64,000 nt of DNA, taken from contig OX387607.1 of NCBI GenBank assembly GCA_947568835.1, forward strand, positions 14,151,701 to 14,215,700, read 5' to 3'. This stretch comes from Protonemura montana. Its lineage: Eukaryota > Arthropoda > Insecta > Plecoptera > Nemouridae. Position numbers and translations under genes: made by a program. The first letter of the stretch is position 1; each line of letters opens with the position of its first letter. Of this stretch, positions 1 to 12,059 are shown piece by piece. A model generated the notes under the pieces. That model was not told where the DNA came from, searched no databases, and was given only the letters and a program-made list of their open reading frames with translations.

Positions 1-1305
1 GGTTGCTCGACTTGTTTATATGTAGCAAGCGCGGAATTATTATGCGCTTCTTTTGAGTGAAATTAATATTTTAATGTAATGTTGGTAAGCACTTCTGAGT
101 ACCGTGAAAGAAACTTGTCTAGTTAACTATTTAAACTAAAAGAAAATGTTTTGTTCTCGTGGTGTATTTGACCGTTAAAAATGTCTTTTTTCTGATTGGC
201 TCGGTTTTTTTCTTAGTGAGCTTGAACGCTCCAAGCGCTCTCCAATTGCCATTAGAGTTTCTTAAGGCACGCATTTAAATGAGATAGTTCTTGTCAGTAA
301 TGACTTCCGGAAATAAGAATAGCGAAAAAATGTTAAGCATAAAACTTGACGCATAACTCCGAATATTCTCTTTGCAAGACTGGCTTTTGGGCCAAGTACT
401 TGTGATCCATACCTAGATATGTGAAGGGTTAGACCAAATGTGACAAATGGGACAATAGTTAGGCCAAAAGTAATGCGATTGCACCTTTTCATGTAATAAC
501 CAACGCAATCAACTGTAATGAATATCATTATGAGCAGCATGATAAGTCAGGTTCCCAGCTTAGATAGAGAAATAAATTTCAGTCGGCAATAAATTCTTAG
601 CCCAACCGTGTACCGGCATTAGCGTAGCACTGTGCATCAATGTCCAGCCACTTAATTAAGCAAGCCAAAGTGTATACGCAGTAAATTAGCTAGACCCTAA
701 CATTAATGAACCTTTTTTCCATTTGTTTAAGCGACTAAAGCCCTGGCGTCCCTCACAGGAGCACGATATGAGAAACAAACTTTTCATCTGCATACGTCTC
801 GCAATTAGCACCTGCAGTTGGAATTGTTAATCCAGTTAATCGTGCAGACGTGGGTAGCTAGCGATGTCGAAGCAGAATTTAAGTATCGCTTTTAACGTAA
901 CCTTTCCCTTGCGCAGAAGGGGTTGAAAAACGGGAGGCAAGGCGTGCTGCGAGGCGGCTTCATCAGACGACTTGTTTGAAAAAATACGGCGTACTTATTA
1001 GAGTCGGTAGCTATGACGTTGATTCTAATTAGCAGGGTTGTGAGAAAAAAAAATGTGACGCGCAATGAGTTGTGAAATGAAGGAGGAAATAGACGTTGGT
1101 GTTTATTTTTGGAAATTAAAAAAAAGAGTCGTTGGTGGGATTATTATTTTGCTGTTTGCCGTGTGTGACAGTTAAAATGCCGTGCTTTTGACGTGGTTTA
1201 TTGTATATTTTTTTATATCTTGCTGATATTTTTAACGTTCAGTCAAAATTAGAGTGTGTACTTCCAATTACTGTCTTTTGGGAGTAAACTTTTTTTACAC
1301 ATGTG
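1..1305. other. AT-rich intergenic DNA, no gene seen
   Basis: No convincing coding exon, RNA gene or repeat was recognised here. Short open frames have no family-like features and there are no paired splice sites around them. The DNA is AT-rich with scattered homopolymer runs. Confidence 0.6.
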
Positions 1306-1400
1306 ATTCGTTAAGGACCTAACAGTCCATTAATTTGTTTTTTGCTTGTCAACAGCCAATCAGAAGATGTTTTTGATTCGTTAACGGTCTGTTAATTACT
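1306..1400 (+). repeat. Dispersed repeat family E, copy 1
   Basis: This segment matches 30611-30700. Both contain the order TTCGTTAAG, then ACCTAACA, then CAACAGCCAATCA, then GGTAACGACCT or the similar TTAACGGTCTG. The two copies are on the same strand and about 75% alike by eye. No coding capacity or terminal repeats are visible. It is probably a relic of a short interspersed element; class unknown. Confidence 0.5.
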
Positions 1401-2596
1401 TAACCTGCTGAAAGACCTGCCTTTCAAGCAACTTTAAAACTCATTTCTAAAGTTACTTATGCGCTAAGTGTCCAACTCTAGGCCAGGCTTAGTATTTTTA
1501 AAAAAATCACACAAAATTAAAGCATTCCAGTGTTTTTACTCTACATGCAAGCAAAAAGAAACGATTGGAACATTTTTGAACAATCAAACCTAGTTTTGTT
1601 TACCCTAATGCATGACTGACATTGCTTCCATCGTTCTAAAAACAATTTGCCATCGTGTGCTGACTCAGCCGTCATAAAAATCAACATCCAATCACCTTGA
1701 AAACTTTCAACATGGCCGCGCTTGCAGCGTACCAACTTAACTCTCGTTCCAAGCTGCATCGCGATAATCACTGCGTAGGCGTGCAAGCCCACGGTGAAAT
1801 TTCATGACCCGTACAAAATACAAAATCACTCTACCGGATAGCAACTCTTGTTATTTTAAGGACACCTTTAATGTATCTAAAAGTGATTTTACTAAAAAAC
1901 AAACTGCTCACATCTGAGTAACTTTTTTTTATATTGTTTTTCAACCAACATACAAAAAAAAAAACGAGTAAAACATGACTTTAGCACAGCGCGAATTTAA
2001 TAACTAAATCTCTACCATCATATTGTCCCCATATGTTTCAATTTCTAAAGCCACTGTCAAAATGTGGTTGGCAAAACAGATTGCCAATGTGTCGTTTAAA
2101 GTCAAACACAGTGATGTATGCATCCCAGCAATTGAAATCTTGTTTCGGATGACACATACACACTCGGTACCGATGTGTTCGTTGTCGAGGATGATGATAA
2201 ATACACCTGTAGCGACAAGTGTCGCATGATTCAGAGCGCTCGTGGTGTTCATCACCCGAAGCACAGATGCATTAACTGTGTTGGTGTACCAATGCATTGT
2301 CGAGTGTGCCCTTGATGGGTCCAGCTGCTTGCCGGCTGCCGCGTGAATTGACTTGGGTGAGTGGCTCAGTGAGTGGCGAGTTATTGCTGAACTGCGTTGA
2401 GGTTTGATTGCTTTGTTTCGAGCATTGTTGAGAGTTTTGAGTAGTTAGACCACAGACATAGTGTTAGCAGATCGTGGGTTAAAACCGAGGCGTGTAAAGT
2501 TGTGGCAGGCAAAGCTGAGAAGCTAGTATAGTTGGGAACTCTACCGATTGGTGGCGGTATTTGCAATTTGGTTTTGTCTCGCTAGCACTGATGATT
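1401..2596. other. Intergenic DNA with one segment open on both strands
   Basis: Mostly AT-rich DNA without a recognised gene. The part 2004-2297 is open on the minus strand for 97 codons, and the open frame continues upstream to about 2357. It is also open on the plus strand for 68 codons (2023-2229), and it is less AT-rich than its surroundings. I do not recognise either translation. It could be a decayed exon or chance, so no gene is called. Confidence 0.4.
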
Positions 2597-2609
2597 AATG
2601 AAAGAGTTT

Positions 2610-2787
2610 ATAATGGTTTTTAGACTCATGTCTACTTGATTTATCCTTAGCACAAGTTTTTAGAAAAACTATTTGAGCACTCCTCAAACCTCTGAAGAAG
2701 TAACTAGTATATGTTACGAAACGTCGGGAAATTTAGTAGCCCTTTACTTAGCATTCAAAACCCAGTTCAAATAGTTTTTCTAAAAAA
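2610..2787 (+). repeat. Foldback retroposon family A, copy 1
   Basis: A short element flanked by a perfect 13-bp direct repeat (AATGAAAGAGTTT) at 2597-2609 and 2788-2800, read as a target-site duplication. It starts near ATGGTTTTTAGACTCATG and ends near CAAATAGTTTTTC. The right half carries CTGAAGA (2692-2698), then a 5-bp hairpin (2700-2704 with 2713-2717), then GAAA (2718-2721). This layout resembles a hammerhead ribozyme core. It has no open frame of its own, so it is presumably moved by another element's machinery. Confidence 0.75.
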
Positions 2788-2812
2788 AATGAAAGAGTTT
2801 TTTTCTCTTGTC

Positions 2813-3170
2813 TATACTCTATTCAGTGAGAGAACACACTTTTCCAGCAGAGGCGCCACCGTAGGTTTTGGGGTGCAATGAAGACTAACTGTCATGTTTA
2901 AAAAAAGTAAAAATCATCTCCGCTGATGGCCGCCATTAACCTTTGGCTAAAAAGCTTTTGTCGGGCAAGATATTTTGTTTTTAGAGCTATCATAGGTTTT
3001 TTTTTACCAATTTTAACAATCTTATGAATTATTTTGCAGACAAAATAAGTATTTTGGAATGCTGCCACTGAATTTATAACTAGAATTGTATTCATGAGTT
3101 GGTAGCAATGCAGGGGAGCTTCTTCTAGTGCTTTCTTTCCTTTGGCCATTCCTCCATAACTTTAGAAAGT
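2813..3170 (+). repeat. Dispersed repeat family C, copy 1
   Basis: The head is TATACTCTATTCAGTGAGAG followed by a GGCGCCACC block; the tail is GAGTTGGTAGCAATGCAGGG. The same head occurs at 20711 and, on the opposite strand, near 63450. The same tail and interior occur at 63118-63450 and 11331-11450. No protein is encoded. The tail matches the unit of the 54-bp minisatellite at 49031-49636. It looks like a non-autonomous element of about 330-350 bp; its class is unresolved. Confidence 0.6.
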
Positions 3171-5481
3171 CTGTGTCAACTTTAACCGTGGTATCCTTTG
3201 CCTCAAGAGGATGGTTTGTCTATTTGAGCTTCATACACAGTTCTCTCATAAGGATGGCCAGAGTAAATTTTATCCGTGGCTAGACTGTTTTTGAGACTTG
3301 TGACTTACTACCATAACTTTTGCATTAGTTAATAAGCTCATGAAATCTCCAAGCATGAAATAAGTACGAAAACTCAGTTCAATACTTTGGTAATTCTAGC
3401 ATCATCTACTGACCGCTATTGCAATGATAAATTGGAGACGACAGATTGGCCCTACCAAATCTTGCCGAATCAACTAAAAGACACAAAGAAAACAAGAATT
3501 GACACAAAACCTACTTTTATTAGTGGCTGCAGAAAAATTTCGTTCCGCTCGCTACGCGTATCCAAAGATCGATATCTGTCAAGAAAAAACACCAATCCAT
3601 CCAGATTTAAAAAAATAAACGCGTTCAATAATGTATACCGGCAACCCTTTGTTTCGTCTTGAGAGCTTTTATTACCTCAGCTTGCCTTCTGGAGGGTCGC
3701 CCGCCGGTACGGGCGCCAGCTCCCCTGGGACAGGACGGGATGGGTCATATTGAGAATCGGGATTTGGGGTATAAATGGGTCAACCGAGTCATGCCTTGCC
3801 TGATATCCTGGTGGACTGGACCGGATTCATGCGCGAACCATTATCAACGCTTCAGTTGAATATCAAATCCAACCCGTTGTTTAGAATAGCAATGAGGTAA
3901 ACCAGGGTAGGGACCAACGATTTAACATTCAAATTAATGCAGTTTTGCTTGCCGCAGTGATCGTCATAACAAAGCACTTTAGATACGTAAGATGTCCTTA
4001 TCTCGTTGGTTTCCCTACAAGGGACTTGAGGCAAATCGAGAAATTTGCAACCCTACAAACATTAGAGAGATAACTCGATTATATCTATTTTTAAAGTTAA
4101 AAGTTTTACTCTGGCTGTTTTGCTGGTTATGTTTTGTTAGAACCGAATGAATATGATACTTAATAAAGCTTTCAGAGCTTTAGAAAGGTACGGTACTTTG
4201 GCTTTGCAGACAAAAAAAAAGTAGAAATATGGATGTAAAACGTCCAAACGAAATCCCATTGATGTTAGCAGTGTTGCTGGGATGTAAATCGAAATAGCAT
4301 TTGCTATGTCAATACTGGCGTGAGTGTTATCGAATTGAAATTGGAATGTTTGACGACGGATTTGATAAATCGTAACGGAATTAGTGTTAATTTTATAAAT
4401 AGATTTGTTGCCGTACGGTTTTAAGCTCTTACGATGACAAGTTTTTGCCCGAAAATGCGATGGGATTGTGTTTATTTCGTGCTAATCATCATTAGCCGTG
4501 GTTCCGTGCCGATGAAAGTATGTTCAAATTTCTAACTATTAATTTGTTGATGGATATGACCAGCTATTTAATAGATTAAGTTTATAGTACATAAATGTTT
4601 GTTGTACAATCTGACATTTAAGCATATTTTGTTAGCGTTAAGCCAATTAAAATAATTGCAAAAAGGTGAATAGATTCTGACAACCTGGCAAAATAACGTT
4701 CTGTTTTTTCTGTAAAAGTTTGTTCTCTTTCTAATTTACAAACGACTGGATCGATTCTGAAGAAAATCAACATAAACATTCAAAAACTTCGAACTAAGAT
4801 GTCTTACGTTTTGGCAAAGATCGGTCGAAGAGTTTTTCTTTTTAATTCCACCGTTTTTTTGCAAAAACTGTTAAATGTTTCAAAATGTTTTTAACCTGAC
4901 TTCACTACACTTTGCAAGCAGGACTTATCCACGTAAAATAAATGAGATGAGTTATAATATGATAATATATAATGATAGATCCACAGTAGACTTTTCACTC
5001 TCGTTTAATTTGTGTATATTTTTAGTGATTTTTGCAGTTTTTTAACTGGAATATATTTTTAATGACACCATCCTTCCACGGCGTAACAAAAGCGAGCAAG
5101 TTATGTCTTTGACGCTCTTCATAAGGGGCAAGCTTGCCTCTTAAAACGCTCATCCTCCAACGTGACCCATATATTCACAATGTTTGCCTAGAATTGTGTA
5201 ATATTTCTTTATTCCCTAGTCTTTTGAACTAAGTGATGGACATCTCAGTTCTGGCTTTTATACGAAGTGGTCTTGGGGATATCATGAGAAAAAAACCTGT
5301 CTCTCAAAGATGCACAACAAAGAGTAGAATAAAATAGAATGCTTTTATCTGGCATCAGAATATTTATTATTTATTATTAGAATGCTCTTTTAAGTCAGTG
5401 AGTGTGGGTTTAGTTTCAATCAAATTTGAAGGAAAAACCCACTTTTGAGAGGTCATTAGTGTTTCTTTTATTAAACTAAGT
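3171..5481. other. Intergenic DNA with a GC-rich patch at 3660-3860
   Basis: No gene was recognised. The patch 3660-3860 is clearly more GC-rich than its flanks. It has a small inverted repeat (CGCCCG/CGGGCG near 3698-3713) and a TATAAAT motif near 3768. It could be a promoter-like or element-derived fragment, but no exon follows that I can support. The rest is plain AT-rich DNA. Confidence 0.45.
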
Positions 5482-5494
5482 GATCGTGAACGCT

Positions 5495-5985
5495 GTGATG
5501 GTTTTTAGACTCATATCTACTTGATTTAGCCTAAGCACTAGTTTTAACAAAATCTACTTGAAATGGGTTTTGAATAATGGGTAAAGAATCCAGAAGAAAA
5601 TATTTGGATAGGTAGATTAAGAACTAAACGTAATGGATAAGGAATTTTGATTGTATCACATAACGTTAGGACAACCTCGAAAAGTTAGCGTTTTTTCATA
5701 CACTTAGTTGGTTAGTTAGTAAAAAACGCCAATTTGTTCGGGATTTTATTTCAGAAAATACAAAATACATTCGTTTTTAAGTTATTGACTCTGATTATTT
5801 TATTCAGATGCATTTAGGAAGCTTGAACTTGGTAATTGTTATAATTTTATGTGACTCTTTTGTTATCGGAAAATTGTCAGGACTGCTCTCACCCTTGAAG
5901 AAGTAACTAGTACATGTTACGAAACGTCGGGAAATTTAGTTGTCCTTTACTTAGTATTCAAAACCCAGTTCAAATAGTTTTTGTC
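5495..5985 (+). repeat. Foldback retroposon family A, copy 2 (long)
   Basis: Bounded by a perfect 13-bp duplication (GATCGTGAACGCT) at 5482-5494 and 5986-5998. It starts GTGATGGTTTTTAGACTCAT. The right arm (from about 5878) has the ACGAAACGTCGGG block and ends CAAATAGTTTTTGTC. About 280 bp of unrelated-looking DNA separates the arms, so this is the longest copy in the window. Its core reads TTGAAGA where copy 1 has CTGAAGA. No protein is encoded. Confidence 0.8.
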
Positions 5986-5998
5986 GATCGTGAACGCT

Positions 5999-7228
5999 CG
6001 CTATTGCGCTGAATTATTAGGATTAAGTATGAGTACAGAAATAACGCCCCTTTCTTAGAAGTGCAGCAAAAATAAACAACATAATTTTTTTTCAAATGTG
6101 GTAAAGAAATGTGTAAGTATTGATTCTCGGTTGAATAAGGCGGAACAACTAGCAAAAATCATGAAAAAAAAAACCACTTGAAAAATGCTAATAGCTCTGT
6201 ACTGAAATAAGTTACGGATCTGAAATTTTAGACATGATTGATCTAGGTGCACTCAATGTACTTGCAACATTTTCTTCAGTTTTGTTAAGTGTTTTGTGGC
6301 ATTTATGAAGTTTTGAACTTGGTAAGAAAATAAAAAACTAACTATCCTGCTAATTGTTTTAAAAAACGTAGGAGATTTCAGAGATTTTAAAGTTTTTTTT
6401 TTTTTATTTTTATTCAATTGGTTCAGCCATTTGGTCAGAAGCGTTGGTAAAAAAAAAATTTTTTTTTTTCTGGTTAGTCATGTTGAGTTTTCGCAACGCT
6501 CATCCAAATACTGCGCCCATTTCAAGCATATTCAATTGAAATAAGAATTTATTGTAAATCTTCAGTTAAATGTTGCTTTGCATTGGTGTTTGCGACCTAA
6601 ACCCCTAACACCGAACCAGCAGGTTGAATATATGAGTCTGGTTGATTCAAAAGTGTTGAAATTGTCAATACCTGGGGCAAACAATATAAAACCAGTCATG
6701 CGTCAAATATTTATTTTGTTTAACATCTAAAGAATAAATATTCACCTGCACGCGAACCAATTTCCCAAACGTTTATTTTATAGCTCGTAAAATGTTATCG
6801 AAAATGAATATGCCTCGGGCAATCCAAGATAATTCAGAATATTTATTGTGTGTAGGAAGTTAAGATATATTTTAAATTCAAGCCGAAGCTCTGTTGTATC
6901 AAATAGCCAAGTGACAGAAAATTAAAATCACATGTTATAATTAAGAAAAACTAATTGTAAACGAGTAAATTAAACTCTTCTGTTGTAATAATCATCTCGT
7001 ACTCAGCAGCGAGCCAACATGAAGTGTTGAATCAAGCTCGAACACAACCAAACCTAATCATTGGTCTTCAAACATCTACACGAGCTGCTATCAAATCCAA
7101 TCCATCTCGTTCAAACTCTATGTTTATTTTCAATCAAACGCGTGGTATATAAATAAATACTAATCAATCATCCTCATCCACGTGTACAGCAACCCGATAG
7201 GTGCAGGAACTGGCTAGGTTTTACGTTT
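5999..7228. other. AT-rich intergenic DNA, nothing recognised
   Basis: No exon, RNA gene or family repeat was found. Poly-T and poly-A runs occur near 6395 and 6455. Confidence 0.55.
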
Positions 7229-7725
7229 TGGTAATACTGGTTCCCATCAGGTTACTGAAGTTAAGCAACACTGCACTGGGTTAGGTACTGGATGGGTGAC
7301 CACCGAACGGTTTAGCGTGTTGGAAACACTGGTTCTCGTAAGTTTACCGAAGTTAAGCAACAATGCACTGGGTTAGGTACTGGATGAGTGACCATCATAC
7401 AGATGGCCAGTTATGAAATGACCAGAATAAAGGGACGAAAGTTAGTACAACTTCACTGGCCTCGCTTATCAACCTCTCAACAGCATAGATTTGTGAAAAA
7501 ATCCCGATAGACGAGTTGTAAAGTCCTTCATTTCGGAAGCCAGTGGTCCCCTTGGTGCTCTTCGACAAGAGTATGTGTCCGCAATATATCACCATTACTT
7601 CCTTTTAAGCTAGGTAAGGTACATCATCATTCTCATCATCACTCTTAAATTCACCGATGGTGTCAGACCATTGCCACAGGACCGTTTGTCATAACTATGC
7701 GTCGTTAAACTTGACGACTCAAGCG
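7229..7725 (+). repeat. 5S-derived SINE (family S), copy 1
   Basis: The head resembles the 3' two thirds of 5S rRNA, with GAAGTTAAGCAACACTG followed by TACTGGATGGGTGACC. This is the region of the type 1 Pol III internal promoter. The head appears twice (about 7229-7305 and 7325-7395). The body runs through TATCAACCTCTCAACAGCAT and GGTCCCCTTGGTGCTCTTCG to the tail GTGCGTCGTTAAAC (decayed here to ATGCGTCGTTAAAC). The copy is diverged, with no target duplication seen. Open frames inside it are not genes. Confidence 0.8.
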
Positions 7726-8117
7726 AGGAGTCCTGATAAAGGTGAACCTATTTTTTATTTATCACAAACGCCTAGTAATAAAACGTTCCAAACAGGTGCG
7801 TGTCTTCAGCTTTGCACGCGATTGCGTCGTTGTGCGTTTTCCCGAGGGCAGATTTCACGTTCGTTTTGCTAAGTGATGTCGGCTGAACAATCAATCAATT
7901 GGCACACAGAAATTAAAGATCATTGTTTGTTTGGCGATCAGCCTTCGTTTTGTTAAAACACAGCATTGGGGTCGCTTTGTTCAACATTTCTATCTCAAAA
8001 GTCAATTAAAACCCGATAATATCAATGGTCATCTTGTTAAATGAATTTAAATGCATAAATATATGCCAAGTTGTGTTCAACTGAAAAGTTTTGAACTGCT
8101 CAAAACATTTTGACCAG

Positions 8118-8240
8118 TTAAATAAATGAAATCTTAGATACAATGGGAGTTAAATTAGTTGAAATTGCAACAACCAACCACATGCAGTGAAAGTCAACTG
8201 TTTCTGCGAGTTAAGAGCTTAATTAAAGAGTTTAAAATGA
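8118..8240 (+). repeat. Dispersed repeat family F, copy 1
   Basis: Shares GGAGTTAAATTA, then ACAACCAA, then GCAGTGAAAGTCA and CTGTTT with 12985-13095 on the same strand. About 110 bp with scattered differences. Function and class unknown. Confidence 0.5.
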
Positions 8241-8351
8241 TTGTTATACCAGTCCTAAAAACAAGAACTTTTTCTGGACTTTTACCAGTAAAGGACAAGT
8301 TGTTGATATTGTAAATACCATCCTATCCCGCAACAAAAGGTTGTAAATACC

Positions 8352-8646
8352 AACCTAACCTAACTTAACCTTACCTTACCTTACCTTACCTTACCTTACC
8401 TTACCTAACCTTACCTTACCTTATCTAACCTAACCTAACCTAACCTAACCTAACCTAACCTAACCTAACCTAACCTAACCTAACCTAACCTAACCTAACC
8501 TAACCTTATCTAACTTAACCTAACCTAACCTAACCTAACCTAACCTAACCTAACCTAACCTAACCTAACCTAACCTAACCTAACCTAACCCAACCTAACC
8601 TAGCCTAACCTAACCTAACCTAACCTAACCTAACCTAACCTAACCT
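8352..8646 (+). repeat. Interstitial (CCTAA)n telomere-type array 1
   Basis: About 59 units of the 5-bp motif CCTAA, which is the C-strand of the insect telomere repeat TTAGG. The left end has variant units (CCTTA), and the interior has scattered point variants. The sequence on both sides is ordinary AT-rich DNA, so this is an internal array and not a chromosome end. Confidence 0.95.
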
Positions 8647-10390
8647 GGTATAACTTAATTGAGTTAATGGTTACATGTTGTAATTAGGTAGGAAATACTT
8701 TGACATTCCAGCTGTGCTTCAAGTACAGAAATCGGATGTAAAAAGTCATTCGAAGTGAAAACAAAAACGTCTTTGTGATGCATTTTCGAACAATTTGATT
8801 TCAACGAGTGAAAGATTCTCATCGTAACCAAAGTAATTGCGAAAGTACCTCTTTACAAATTAATTTCAGTCTACGTTTTCCACTTCTTGACTCCTTTACC
8901 ATAAAGCGAAGAATTGCATTCGCACAATAAACAATTAATATTTCCATGGAAACACCAACATTTCCGTATGAATTCCAGTTCTAATCATTCGGCAGAAAAC
9001 AACAAATGTTCAATTTAGTTAGTAATTTCTGTCGCATGCAGCAAACGGATATTATCAGAATGCACGGAAGGCAATTACAGACAGAAATTAAAGTCATACA
9101 AATGACACAATTGTTTCATTAAAGAAGGAAGCTTTTCTCTAATAACGTAGCTAAAAGCTTTTAAGCAATAAAATGCATTTTCAGATAGATGAGTTTTCCT
9201 GGTTAGCTTTATGAAGCTTGAGCCAAACGGGTTGGCAAAGTTATTGTTTTCAACATGAGCCAAGAATGTCAAGGCTATCAATGTTTAGCTGTTCACTTTG
9301 TGCAATTCAATATTAATCTTGGAATCTTCTAAGGATACAATCGAGTAATCTTAAGTTACACGGCCTAGTCCTGAAATATTTAGTTGGGAAGAAACCGCCA
9401 AACATTAGATATTTATTTTCGTGATATCTGCTTCTACTTTATTATGATCTTTGAACAGTCACGCAATCTTTATTCATTTCAATGCTTACATTTTTATAAT
9501 ATAATATCTAAAATAGATTTTATTTTATTAAATGAGCTCCATATCCAATGCACACGTATGAACCTATATTAAGTAAAATACCTGTTGATGCCAGTAGATC
9601 ACTGCTACGTAATTCCTCGCCGAAATCCATGTCGAAACTGAGCATTGAGCTTCTAGTAATTCATCAAGGGTCAGTGGTTACCTGCGTTTCCCCTCAAACC
9701 CCTTCTCACACAAACCGGTCTCCCTGGGTTTAATTGCCAATGGTACTGGCAATTTCATGGAGATAATTAAAAACACCTAGTGAACGATACCTGTACGCTA
9801 GCAATAATTGATAAAAAAAGGTATAAAATACTAGCTTTTCAATTATTATTTGACATATGTGTGTATGACAATTGGTTTGTTCTGATTTCGAATCGCTGTT
9901 TAGCTCGCCAGCTTCTACCACTCATGTATGGTTCCCAACTTTGCTCTAATAACTCTGAAAACAGGTATAGATGGACATTTTTTAAGGTTGATTTATTTCC
10001 TGAAAGAACCTAGTAACCTAGTACTAGGATGGTATGATTCTTGGCTAGAACTGCGTGTTGGTAGAAGAGAGGTTTTGTGCAATTTTTCTTATTGTTTGTT
10101 CTAACAATCTAACTTAGATTCCGATGTTTAAAAATAAATTTTTCATAAAAAAGCAATTATTTCAATAATATATTTAAGACAGGCTGACAAGTATTATTTG
10201 CTGGCATACTAAGGCTTTATAGACTAAAATTGTAGGTCTTGTTATTTCAAAATATCAAACAAAACTTCTTTCCACGGATCATGTGTATATATGTATATTT
10301 TATTAATTACTTTCAGAGAAAATCGTCGACCAAACTGAATGGCCATTTTAATTGAAAATTCATCAAGTTAAATTTCCAGCTCGGCTTTAA
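8647..10390. other. AT-rich intergenic DNA, nothing recognised
   Basis: No supported exon or RNA gene. Short open frames at 9075-9281, 9384-9572 and 9780-10013 show no family features or usable splice context. Confidence 0.55.
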
Positions 10391-10620
10391 TTCATTAGGG
10401 TACGTGGGCCAGGGGGGGGGGACGGGGGCAAGGGTGAAGTGATGGCCGGGGGTTATTTACGACCCCCCTTCCCCCACTTTTCCCGCCACCATCGGGTTTG
10501 AATCACTATTTATGCTTGGTATCCTATTCACCCAGCATTCGCTAGCAACTTTAGTCTAAGCCCCCCTCACCCCCCTCCCATGAACGCCGGAAAGGCCGAT
10601 TTTGACTTTTCAAGCAGACA
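10391..10620. other. G-run/C-run segment with quadruplex potential on both strands
   Basis: A run of nine or more G, then GGGGG, GGG and GGGGG within about 45 bp (10409-10455) could form a G-quadruplex on the plus strand. Just downstream, C runs at about 10465-10495 and 10560-10580 give the same potential on the minus strand. No gene borders it. It may be an element relic or a low-complexity patch. Confidence 0.5.
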
Positions 10621-11330
10621 AAATCGGCGCCGACCCGCAAGAATTTACTGAACTGTCAAAAGGAGATAAGTCGATTTTCGGACAAAGTTTTTAATTTCAA
10701 AAGGACGCAGTCTGGGGAAAAAAACCTTTGTTTTTCTTTTTGCTAGCAAACTTTTACGAAAATTCACAGAAGTATTTTTTTTTTTTAGTTTCTTTACAAG
10801 ACTTGAAGGGCGGAAATATTTTCAACGTTTTTTTTTCTTGTTTTTTTATTCTTGATAATCTCTCACTTGTTTGTAAACGATGACACGCGCCAATATTAAA
10901 AATTGAATTTCTTCGAGGAAAAAACATAATTAATCAGATTAATATTGCCGAGGAGGCAAATGAAAGCTGCGTCAGAGGAGAGGGGACAGAGCGACGCTCC
11001 GAACGACTGGCTGGATAATTGCTTTATTTTAATTAATATCTAATTCTCATTCGACGCCATTCGACTGAGAAGGAAACGAACTCCAAGCTTTGGGACCGAA
11101 TTGATCAATTTCTAGCGTGTGACGTGTAGGCCAAGTTTTTGAAAAGGATTTAAAAGAAAAATAATGTGCTTTTCTTCAAAAACACTGAAAAAATCTGTGC
11201 TATTTTGAAGCACTGCAACCAATTCACAATAAGGTCACAAAACGTTCACAAAATGTTCTAATTAGTAAGATTTGTTTAAATTTAAGCCACCATATGTTGT
11301 GGTTATCAGCCTGTAATAGAAGATGCCAGA

Positions 11331-11450
11331 CCAATGAGTGTCCCCTACATTACTACCAACTCATTAATCATAATTTAGTCAATATTTCAGTGATGGGGTT
11401 TTTTCTTTTTTTATATCTGCAATATAATTCCCAAGATTGTTATCATTTAT
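11331..11450 (-). repeat. Dispersed repeat family C, copy 4 (fragment)
   Basis: Matches the tail half of family C at 63145-63270 in the same orientation: GTCCCC, then TACCAACTCAT, then TTTCAGTGATGGG, then AATTCCCAAGATTGT. Diverged and lacking the GGCGCCACC head. Confidence 0.5.
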
Positions 11451-11493
11451 AAACACGTTCTAATGACACGTGATAAACGCATCTTGGCACGCG

Positions 11494-11842
11494 ATCTTGT
11501 CCCTTACGAAGGACGGTACAACGCGAACAACAGGATTCCTCCACAAATCCATGCTGTCGAGAGGTTGATAAGCAAGGCGAGTGAAGTTGCTGTACTAACT
11601 TTCATCCCTCCAACCTCTCTCCCAAACAGAACTGGTCATGTGTATGATGGTCACCCATTCAATATCTGACCCAGCGCAGTGTTGCTTAACTTTCATCCCT
11701 CCAACCTCTCTCCCGAACAGAGCTGGTCATGAGTATGATGGTCACAAATTCAATGCCTGACCCAGCGCAGTGTTGCTTAACTTCGGTGATCTCATGAGAA
11801 CCGGTGTTACCAACTCGCCAAACCGTTCGGTTCGTATTTCAT
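11494..11842 (-). repeat. 5S-derived SINE (family S), copy 2
   Basis: Read on the minus strand it runs from the 5S-like head at about 11842 through the conserved body to GAAGGGACGT-like sequence near 11494. The 3' tail is missing. The 91-bp head module occurs twice in tandem (about 11675-11765 and 11584-11675). This is one of three copies in which the module is duplicated. Confidence 0.85.
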
Positions 11843-12059
11843 TTTATAAGATTAAAAGTGACCTAACGATTTCGCCGCAGTCATATGATCGATTCAAGTG
11901 CTACCAGTTTCACTATATCAGAGTTCAGCCGAACTTTAATTATCGATAAAGTTACAAGTAAATTTTTAACATTTTGATTGAAAAATAAATACGTACAGTT
12001 AAAAAAAAATCGTTTGACTTTATTGAGCTTTCAAAAAGCAGTTAAGAAAGTGTTTTTTT

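Noticed and set aside
8352..8646. A chromosome end
   Set aside because: The CCTAA array is flanked on both sides by ordinary DNA and genes lie further on.
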